The notes beneath the pieces are model-generated. The model saw nothing but the letters and a program-made list of their open reading frames with translations. It was not told the origin of the DNA and did not search any database. The position numbers and the translations under genes are program-made. This document shows positions 33,501 to 45,500 of a DNA stretch of 64,000 bases, in pieces; the first letter of the stretch is position 1, and the number at the start of each line of letters is the position of its first letter. The DNA is from Owenia fusiformis (lineage: Eukaryota > Annelida > Polychaeta > Sabellida > Oweniidae): positions 23,988,166 to 24,052,165 of the forward strand of contig CAIIXF020000011.1 in NCBI GenBank assembly GCA_903813345.2, given 5' to 3'.

Positions 33501-36500
33501 ATGTGAAAATAAATCCAACTTACAGCTTGTATTGTATCAGCTTGACGTCCTACATTCACTTTCAATTTATTTTCTGCGTCATACACTGATATAGCTGAAT
33601 ATTCTTTGGTCTCAGTTCTTGGACTTCTAGGTTTATAATGTTCCTTGCGGCCCTCTTGGAATCCTTGTAAAAATGCTTCATAAGATAGTTTGCTTTTGTT
33701 TGTTTGAAGCCCTAGCCTATAATGTATGAAAAATGTATGTTAAAATTTCCCAGCCTTTACCAATTTTGTTTTGAATTTAGAACCTTCTTTTATCATAATA
33801 TGTATGTACTGGTTTGTTGCTTGAAAGCCTATGATTATAATCACCAAAGTAATGACAAAATATTAAAATCCAGATCCAAAAGACTTTGAAATAATTTTAC
33901 ATAAATACTGGGCCAGTACACACTTATATTATAATTTCTTCATTCAATTTCCAATTTCAGCCCATGCACTTTCTTTGTTTATTTGAACTGTTACCAAGTA
34001 ACCTTGCCTCAATATGGAATGGAATACACACAAAAGCGACTCTTCAGACATTCACATAGGATCAAAGGTTAAGTATACTAATCAAATATCAATAGGCTTA
34101 AACAAATAATCTTGAGAATAAACCACTTAATGTAGATTGGATTAATAGCTGCAGACTGGAATGTATTTAATTGCTACTGTAGTGCTCATGCTTCGAGACC
34201 CTGGACCCCCCCATCTACTTTACACCAAGACAATGTAGTTGTGTTGGGTAAGTAGATAGGGGGGGTCCACTGTCTTGAAACAAGACTACTACTGTGGGAA
34301 TGTTGTCTGCCTTTATCTCAAGTACAAGATACTGTACGTACAATTTAAATGCTTGCATATCTCACAATTATTCTAAGAGGGAATTTTTTGTTTTGACTTA
34401 TATTTTTCTTATAAGATCTTATGTCAAAAGTTCTATACTCATGCCTGAGTGTTCAAATCTTACTATTTCTCAATTGATAAATCACTTCTAGGATCAGCCA
34501 AGGCATTTCTCACCAATGAAAACTATGTCAAAAATACATGTTTATGAGTTTGATGATGAAAATGTAATCTGTGAATCGTCATCTTCTTAAAGCTTAGAGG
34601 GACAAAATGTGTGTTTGTGTGATCATTTCATGGTTGGAACAAATAACTGCATCAAACAAACAAACAAACAAACAAACTTACTTGTCAAGTAGCTTGAAGA
34701 ACTGGTCATCATCCAAGAAATAATTGAAATCTATAAGAACACGCTGTATCTGGGCAACAGATATGAATCCACTGTTGTCTTTGTCAAACTTTCTAAATGC
34801 TTTGTTGAAGCTTTCATAAGTCTCACGAATCTTGTCTCTGTAACAGAATATGTAATGAGTTACAGTGAAATTACAGAGGTGTTCCACATATAGAGGTTCA
34901 TTTAACAATAAGTCAGTCCAAAAACAGAGGTGTTCCACTTTACAGGTTTCACTGTACATACAAAAGTTTAAGCGTCAGATATCACCCATTCAGATTTATT
35001 GGTTATTTCTTTATCTAAAGCTTGCGCCTGTCTTCCTGGAGATTGCAGAGGCAGCGAAACCAACAATGGAATTTACCAGCAATGTCTATAAGGTGAAATA
35101 GACAATGAATCTGGTTAATCAATTTGAACATTTTTAATGGAAGCTTTCAAACTGATGTTATGACAAGCAGGACAAAAAGTTGTCCTGCAAATCCAATATA
35201 TCATAGTTCGATGCATGTAATTAATCATCAAAATTTTCATACCATCAAACAAAAAATATAATAAAAATGGGTTATCTTATATTCCAAACCAGCATTGTTT
35301 GAAAAAATCAAAAGGAAAAATCAGAGCATTTCTCAAACAAAACTGTGAGAAAATCTGAAGTGCAGGATTTCTCCTACTGAACCTTGATCGAGAAAAAAGG
35401 AAAATCCTCACGAAAAACCCTGGTGGGAAAGTTCGACACTTGAATCAGCAAAACCCCCAAACTTACTTAAGTTCCTGGTGCACCTCCTCAGCAGTCATTT
35501 CAGCTGCCCTATACACAGTCTTCAATGTGATCATCTCTTGTTTTGCCTGTTGGTCAGCATGGTGCCGGTCAAGGTTCATGTAGCTGTCATTTATAATGCG
35601 ACGACTGGGGCCCACCTCATCTCCCGGGGCGAACTGGTGCCCAACTAGCTCCTCAAGAAAGTCGGTATGAGAGATGTAGCCTTTTCCTTCAAGGTCATAC
35701 CTGGGGGAGAAGATCAAACATAGTATTAGAACATGTGCTATAGAATAGTGTTCCTTTTTATCATTTAAATCGTATGATGTTTCACATTATTTGAAACAAT
35801 AAGAAATCAGATTCAAAATAAGCATGCCCATTACTTTGGGTGGTATAGAATTTTCATTCTGCAGCTTACATGTAGGTCTACAAGAGGCATATGTGACAAT
35901 TTGATCTTAAGTTTAATAAAAAAAATTATCAATAGTTGGGTGCTAAAATGTTGGTATTAAACAGTAGTGCAGGAGACATCACATTTTATAGTTGTTTCCT
36001 TTTAAAGTAATATATTAAGTACATGTAAAGTACTTGTATTTCAAAAAATATCTGCACCTACCTTCTCCATAAGTGATTGAAGTCATCTTTATTCATTGGT
36101 AGAATAAATTTGAACAGTACATCTCTGAGCTCCTTCTTTGTGATGATCCCATTCCCACTGCCATCCATTGTTCGGAATGCCTTTGCTAGATCTTTCCACT
36201 GTCTATGGGCCTTGTCTTTTAGTATCTTGTGGACTTCATCTGCCTTCATGGGTGTGGCGTCAAATGTGTCATTATATCTGAAATGGAAAATTGTAATTCA
36301 CTTGTTTAACAACATTTTCCTTGGAAATAAAGATATTCAAGTTAGAAGAGTCAATCAATAGGTTAATAACATGACCTGACAAATGTTATAAGTAACTAAG
36401 TACTGTGTTAACATGTTTCAGATTCCCTTCACAACACATAAATTAAGAAAAGGTGTTTTCAGGGAATGAGTGGAAGGTAAGTCTGACTATTCATAGGAAA

Positions 36501-39500
36501 TATACACAATGGGAAAAACTACTGTATTCACTCTTTCTACAGTAAACCTGTGTAAAGTGAACATTTTTTGTCAAATCTGTTTCAATAGAATAGGATATCA
36601 ATATCTCAAATTAGCCATTTAATCATTTTTGGCAGGTAACTCGAAAAACTTAACTCTAAAAATGAAGAGAGGTGTTCAATAACGCAGTTCTACTGTAGTA
36701 AAGTAATTGATGCAAAATGCACAGTGAATTTTGAAATAGATAATTTACAAATGTAGCTCTAAATTAAAGAAATAAAATATAAATATAGGGATAGGCAGTA
36801 CGATGTAGATTTTCTATATTGATTTTGTGAAGCTACGGCTGCAAATGTGACTGAGGCTTTAGAGATTTTATATTATGTATATTACAGAATAAATTGTATA
36901 ATGATAAGAGCCTAACCTGTGACAGGAAGTTAACCAAGGGTGACCCTCTGGAGTGTCTCGAACTTCAAACTTATCTAAGAATTCCTGATAGCCAACACGT
37001 ACACCTTTTACAAATCCAAACTTCTCCGCCAATTTCTTGAATTCCTCGTCAGAGATGATGAACATGAAAGAATCGAGGAGACGACGGAAGTTTGCTCGAG
37101 TCAGACAACCTTGATGGGTGTCATCGAATTTGTAAAATGCACCACGAAGATCCTGAAAATGAAAAAAACTAAAATAATACCCACGATATTCAGATTTAAT
37201 CAATAAGTCATATCCTAAAGAATCATCAATCATTCATGCAAATTTGTGCTGCATTTTACTTTGCCTTGGTGAAATTCCAGGTTCTATATACTTGTATATG
37301 TATGAAATCTGTCCTTCTCAGAGGAAAGTACAGTTCAAAGGGTAACATAACTGCCTGAAAGCACTGTTCATTTCAGTTCATGTATATTTTTGATTCAGGC
37401 TTTATACAGCCTTGATGATCAAGGTACTTACAGCAAATCCTTCTCTTAATTTGTTTCTTAGTTTAGCTTCACATTCCATTGCACTCATACCGAGTTCATC
37501 TCCTCGTGCTACATTCACACGGTGATTACCAGATCGTACAATGTCTACACCAGGGCCATCTATACGTGGGTCTTCAAAATTTGCGACAAAGTCTTTGTAA
37601 TCCATGAAGCCTTTATGGAATTGTAGCTTTGAGCAGACTTCATCGTAAACATTATCAGTCATCAAGATTCCATAGTCGCGTAATACCTAAAATCATAAGA
37701 TTCATATTTAAAGGCCCCATGCAAGAATATTTTATAAAAATTCATAATTTACTTAACATGATCAAGATATTGTTAATTTTGATTTTAAGTATAGGACTGT
37801 TTTTTATACCGTTGTTAGGATCTATGGCTTTTTAGGGATTTAATTAAATTGTACTTACACCACGGAAAACCTTTTTGGAAATTTTACGTCTTCCTTTTTT
37901 ATCGAATATTAGAAAGGTTTCTCTAATTTTAGTTGAGTGTTGGCTCATTCTGTCTTTGATCTTAACTAGGATCTCCTCAGGAAAGAGTGTGTCTGTCCTT
38001 TCAGATACATGCTGGTCAGCTTCAACTTGTCTGCAAATGAAACACAAGGCATTAACATGAAAAATGTCACTACCTGCCATTTGTTATTGACATCAAACGC
38101 CAACTGCTGAATTTCGAACACGAACCACTGAATACCAACGGCCAAACACAAATATTTTTTCCCAGGGTGATGTCAGATGAGGTTACCACAGCAACCATGA
38201 TTTCCTAGCTTGGTATAGCTGAGTGATTACGACATTATTTGGTAATGTTTAGTGAACCTGTACAGAGTTTCAAGATGATTGGTTTGAGAGTATTGAAATG
38301 ACAGTACACTTAATCTTAGTTTTGGAACAACTGGTATTTGAAAATACTGTGGCATATTTAAATAACCCATACCTGTAAATCTGGTCCTGTAAACGTTTAG
38401 TTTCAGCTGCTGAACTTCCATCTGTAATTTGTGTACTCAGGCCTATAACATCTCCAGGTTTAACATCTACACCTAACTTTTCCATAAATTCTACATAATT
38501 TACTTTTTCATCGTCTCGTTCCTCACATCTCAAGACCATATTTTCAAAATGGTCTTCAGATACTGGGAGGACATATTTGTCAATAATGTTTTTAAGGTCG
38601 CTATGTGCAATTCGTCCTTCATTTTTTGGGTCATTTGCTACGATTGCATCCCCAATGGGCTTGAAGTTTTCTTCTATCTTCTCTTTGAGTATATCTTCCA
38701 CCTGAAAGTCAAGATTTAGTGATTAGAACATTTTAAAGTGTTGATATTCATTGTTTAAATGAACAAGAACAGTACTTCTCCTGGGCTCCTTTGCAAAATT
38801 TTGATGCATATTACTTGTAAAATCTTAAAGATATGAGGTTTTAGTTGTCTTATCCTAGGTGATGTCATCTGGTAAAAACAATTGCTATCCGAAAAATCTT
38901 GAGAATAAATTCTTTAGATGTATGAATTTATATATAAACTTACCGTTTCCCAAGCTAATATAGCAGGCCTCTGTTGTGAATTAAATCTATGGTCTGATAT
39001 TAACCATTTATGTCCCTCGTCTGTTTCTCGCTCCTCAAACAGATCCAGGAATCTTTGGTATGAGATATTGTTGGTTTTTTCAGGATCAAGAATTGAGATC
39101 AGTTCTTTGAATTGGTCATCTGATACACGAATTTTGAATAATTCAAATACAGATCTCAATTCTTTCTTTGTGATTCTTCCTTTTCTATCCTGAAAAGAAA
39201 GGCATTGGGAGCTAGGTTGGTATATTCTTTCTAATAATCCAACTTAGTGTAATTCTAAAGTGCTGTTATGATTTGTCAATGCAGTCATAATGAATACAAA
39301 CTAAATGTTTTTCTCTGGACCTTAACATTAAGAAGATAATAATTAAACACCAAGACAATGATAAAATAAATTATATAAAACATATAAATGTGGATACTTT
39401 GAATGAGAATACATTTACTGTAACTGATTCCTTAAGTGAAGCAAGTATTTTTTAAATGCGAATACATGTTAAGAAGTAACACTTACAATATCAATTTTGA

Positions 39501-42500
39501 GAAAAGCGTCTTTAAGATTATTGGACCCCAATTCCACTTTCTCACATAGCATACGAAGTATGTCCTTTACAGAAGACTTCTCTTGGTCACCACGGATTGG
39601 GAAATACCTAGAAATGACAAACAGAAACTATTCATTTTTCTTTTTCTTGGGTCCCTAGATTTGTATTCAGGAACCCATTCACAGTAAAACCTTTATATAC
39701 TGAACAGGAGCCACAAAAATTGTTCACTATATGTAGGTTCAACTGAAATTCAGAATTCATATGATCCATATTGTTTTTTAAGAACAAGTCCATTTATTAC
39801 TTTTATGATAAATTACATGCATATGCTTCTTACTTTATAGTCAGTAAAATATTTACAAATATATTCATCATAGAACAGATCTATAATATTGATTCTACAT
39901 ATTGTTGTGGGTATTTAGAAACTTACTTGTGTCCTGGTTTTATGGGGATTGTCTGTCCATTGCCATCATTCTGGGCATCTTGAAACTTCTCTAAGAACCA
40001 TTCCCATGCAACACGTCCTGATGCTTTGATACCACACCTACGCGAAAAAATATATAGAAGTTAAAATTGCATCAATATTTCTATTTTCATTAGGTCACTT
40101 TAAAAGGGTTGGGTGTTAAAACTGTACTAGAGTGTTTGGATGATTACACTGGACAGATATTTCAAAAACATTAATTTGAAATGTTGTTGGAGAACTACTA
40201 TTTTTCCATATCATTTTAAAATTTTATTATGATATTATAATACATATTAAGGAAACATCTATATATTGAGATATAAGAATGACAAGCATATTTCTCTAAA
40301 ATAACAATGAGTTTGAAATACACCAATATCTACATTTCTAAATAATTATAATCTTTTCTACTCTATTTTATAATTGGAAATGTAGCCTAACTTTTTTCTA
40401 CAAAGTGGCGGACATTTCATAGTACCTGATTATATAAGGCAGCAGAAAGGAAGAGCACAGCTAGAAAGAATTAAAAATACAATATAAGAGATATATCATA
40501 AAGAATTTGTACACACAGAGTTAGTAAGAAGACACACCCAGAGTATGACTTGTATGATGAAATGCAATATGAGTTAAGATTAATGACAGAAAGGTCAGGA
40601 AGATTTTAATTGATGAATACAATCTCAAAAGACTCTGAATAAAATTCTGGTTCATATTTGTTCTGAGTAAAATCATAAATGAAACCAATCATTGATTAGA
40701 GTCTTTTAAAATTGTTCATTTGATTTTATAATTTCATGAATTCTGTATGATGATGTTAATATTAAGTACAATAAATATGGTGGTACATAGAGAGTATGGG
40801 TTACAAGGTGTAGAAAAGTGTTAAGATGGTACACCTTTGGTCAACAGTGTACTAAACAATAGCCTTATGTATAGTGCTCTTATCAAGTCATATTAGCTTT
40901 GGAACTAACCTGTCCATTAGCTGATGGAACAGTTGGTCTGACATTGGAATTGTGAAGTTAACCAGGATGGATTTGACATCTTCAATTGGGAGGAGGCCAT
41001 CTTTGACTTTGTCAAAAGCCAAGAAAGCACGTTTTAAGTTTGCCCTGTTTTCAATCATCTGAAAAAAGCAGCAAATAAATGATTACTACATGTAATTTGT
41101 ATATTTCACAAGCTTCAATTTTTTTTAGGAGTTCAAATAACATTTGCTTTCCACATATACAGAGTAAGTAATGCTTCCTTCTACTAGTATATTAATTAAT
41201 TACATGTATGACAAAAAAACATAATCTTGTCATGGCTACTTTAGAATTCAAGATCCAAATCTGATAATCCCTATGAAAATATTGTATGTAAGTATTTTCT
41301 TAATGAAAATTTAATTTAATTGAAGTATATAACTCCTTCGTAATTCTTAGGAAGAACAGAAGTAGAATGATGATTTAAATGGAGGGAAAAAGCCAATTTG
41401 TCCCTAATGGAGTCAAAGTTATATCAATTGAACTATAATTCAGTATCACATTTACCTTTTTTCTGAATTCTAATTCAATCTGGTCAAATGTCATGCCTGA
41501 GATCACAGAGGTTCCGCCACGGATGCCAAGACGTGGTCTCTTTGATTGTTGACCTGTATGCTCGTGATTCCAGTTTAATGCTGCAAAAAATAAAACAGGT
41601 ATTACATGTGCTATACATGTAAAACATATTTAGTTCTTGCATCTTATTTTAATAGCTTCAGAATTTCCCAGTGATTTCCCTGTCATAAATTCACTATCAC
41701 CATTTGCATATTTGCAACACGTAAAATGATAACTAAAAGCAACTAATCTGAGGTAAATTCACCATGTTTTACAGTACAGTAAAACGTGTCTTAGTGGACA
41801 TCTCCCTCTAGGGAACACCTGTGTTAAGTGAACACTACTTTAACAAGACACATTTTACATTGACTCCTGTATAAAATCCCCTCTATTTACATACACTTGC
41901 TGTGATTCCAAATGTGTTCACTATATACATGTTTAACTGTATAAGGCAAGATGTTTAAACTCTGTGTGGTTAATAGATTCTTACCTGATTTAGAAGAGTC
42001 TGAGAGAGGCTGTTGACTCTTCACAACATTGACTCCTAAACGTTGTAGAAAATCTCTGTAGTCCACCATGCCAGTGTGGTGAAAGTCATATCTCTGCCAC
42101 AGTCTAAAAAATAATATGCTTATTTGTAAATAAGAGGCAAACATTTCGAATCCTGACAAAAATTAAACTTACAATTTACGCATCTGTGAAAAGTATTTTA
42201 AACTGAAAAGAGAGATAAGATGAAAACATACCAAAATGTATGTCAAAAGTCTGATTTTGAAAACAAAAAACAAAAGATAAATCTATTTCTAATTTGAATA
42301 TTATGTTTGACAATGCATGGGCTTTCCCTTTAAAGTTCATGATTTAAAATATTTCCTTCAAAATAAATATTAAATATTGTAGTCACCTTCCAATTAGATT
42401 TTCAACATCCAGGAATATCAAAATCTAATAATGATTAATTAACAAAATACAAGATTCACTCACTTGTCATATTGTTGATCTGTGAATTTAAAGCAGTAAT

Positions 42501-45500
42501 TTTCCAACACTTTACGGAGCTCATGTCTCTGAACACGGCCATCCCTGTTGTAATCATAGAGTCGTAGTCCTTTACAGACATTCTTCAGGTTCTTGTTGAT
42601 CTTGTCTTTCAGCATCTTCTCTACCATGTCAACATTGATCTCCTTTGGTGGGGCTTGCTGGCTGATGTACCTAGAGAATGACATGGGGGTGTTTTAAAAG
42701 ATTTTTCAAATTCATGATGTGGGTTTTAGGAGTTTAAGCATTTACAGACTCATGTACATGTCACAGAAATAATAAATTCTAAATACATTTTATGATAAAG
42801 TTTAGTTATTAAAAAAGTACAATCGTGGATTTTTTCAATGTTTTTCTTCAACCACTGTTCAATTTCAATCGTTTTAATAAGTAAAAAACTGGCATTAAAG
42901 GCATTTAATGAAGAGAAAAACTGAAACTTACTTGGAACCTCCTGGGGTTGCTGGGACAGCCCATCTATTCTCTGAGCTAGACCTGGCACCATAGAACTTA
43001 TCCAAGAAATCACAATATTTCACTGTCCCATTCCTATTTGTGTCTATTTTAGACATGACTTGGTCAAATTGTTCACTGGTTAGTGAGATACAATAAAGCT
43101 CGAGGACACGGCGGAATTCACCTTTAGTAATGCTGAGATTCTGCTCTCTATCATAATTTTGGAAACCCTGAAATGAATAAAGTTTAATATTTAAACTTCA
43201 AACAGTGCTAGTTTAATATAGAAATAAATAGAATAACAAGGAGAATCTCAACCAAAATAGTCTCCCTTGGCAATGGTGTATAGAATAAAATAAGGTACAT
43301 GTACAGTGAAAACCTCTCTTATTCAAACGCCTCTGGGATTGGCCAAAAGTTTTTGGATAAGTAGGTGTTCATGTTTCAAAGTCTTATAAACATGTAACTC
43401 AATGAGGGAAAATAATTTTGGGACCAAGAAGAAGTGTTCACATTGAGAGGTGTTCAGATTAGAGAGGTGTTCCGATATGTAGGCTTAACTGTATGTGGTA
43501 TGAAGTAATACTTTATGGCATGGGTCCATGATTCCATATGGTTGATAGCATGGCTTAAATATTTGATGTTGTCAAATCTAGAAAAAACATACCTGTTGTA
43601 AATCTCTGTATTTGCTGCGGACTTTCTCACGTAAGAGAGCTTCTACCTCAATTATGGACAACTTGGGGTTGGCAGCTGACACATTGGTTGACCCTGAATC
43701 TGGAATATGAATAAACATAGTCTTACATATAATAACAGTTGAAGCTCATGCCATACTATTTCAGCTTAAACAAAAGTTCTTTTATGGATCGATCAGTTTT
43801 GATATGATGAATAATGAGCTTTTCAAAAAGGATGTATACCAGGTCATTCAATAAGTCTGAGGAAAATGCTCTCATTTCAAGGGTTTTCCATATCTATTCC
43901 AGAAATGATCACATACCATGGAAAAGTATTTAAGGATTATTTTTGAAATATAATATCTTTCATCATGAAATTGAGAAATGTGAAAATCTCTTGAAAAAGT
44001 GCCTTTTTAATGAATATCAGCCTGAACACATATTATGTTTCTGTGTCCAATAATCAACAAAGTTATAGTTTACATGTATATTAGCAGAAGTTGTTAATAT
44101 TTTGAATATTCAAGAGAAAGACAAATCAAGATTGTATAAAAACTTGTAATATGAGGGGGGTATAAGCTATTACTAGATTAACTAGGGTCTACAGCTGTCG
44201 ATAAGGACAGTTAGACACGGTTCCTAAGAGAGTGGAGTCTACTTGCATACTGCAGGATAACCCCTGCATTTTCTTGCTAAATATGCCCGATGGAATTATT
44301 ATCAATTGATTAAATATGCACAGATATCCTTTTAATTCTCAAATAAAAGTCTGTCAGTTAGCAATTAACAATTTACATATATCATTAAATAAATTTGAAT
44401 AAAAGTTTTAAAAAAAACTTTAAAGAAAACTTGCAAGGACATTCATGTAGGTAGAATGAATTAACCATTGTGGGGAATAAATCATTAGTTACAGGGCGTT
44501 CATAAAGTTCTTGCATAAGTACTCTAAAATTTTTGTATTTCCGTCAATCTGGCTGAAATTTCCACTCAGTATACCTACACTATTCATACATTGAGATCGA
44601 AAGTTATAATTAATAAGTCCTTGTGGAAAAAGAGTTATGGTTGTTATAGCCACACGAGTCAGGGGTAGGCGGAGCATGCAAAAAGGATCTGTTTTGTTTG
44701 GATGTTCAAATTGTTTTAACTTATCCTGTTAACTTTAGGCTAGGGCTTACCCAAAATGTATTAAACCCTGTACTTTTATGATAAGAATCCTGACCGGGAC
44801 ATGCCCCCTTAATGCTTATGACCATGTTGCTAAATCTAGATTATGTTCATTATGTAATGATGCAGATGAAAATGTAGTTCACTTTCTTTTCTCTTGTGAA
44901 AGCCTTAAGCACAGGAAAGGGCCCCTTTTTTAGAGTATATTAGAGTTATGAATTATCACGGTCAAGGTTTTAATGTAATCATTGTAAATATCCTGAAACA
45001 AGGAGATATTACTGCTGCTCAGCATGTATACAACTTGTATAATAAAAGATGTAGCTTGCTGTAGATAGTGGTACTTCACTTTCTATATGTCTATTTTTAT
45101 ATCTTATATCGTAAATAACTTTATGTAATATTATATCTTAAATAACTTTATGTAATATTGTACTCATCATTTATGGTGGAATAAAAGATACATAAACATA
45201 AACATAATAACAGTATCTCAAGAGTATAGGTGTTCAAAATAGTGTCCATCGTGGTCTATACATTTCTGCTGTCTTCTTACCATTCCTCAAATATATGGGG
45301 GAACCCTTTTGGAAAATCTAATGCGATTGATCTTTGTATGGATGGCTTTTATCAACGTCATCTGATCCTCACTGGATTTCGTTCTTGGACGGCCTGATCT
45401 AGCATTGTCCTTACCATTTGTTCTACCATCAGTATAAATGTCTTAGTCCATTTTGTAAATGGTTCTTTTGGCCATAGCCTACTTCCAAAACACTGTATGA

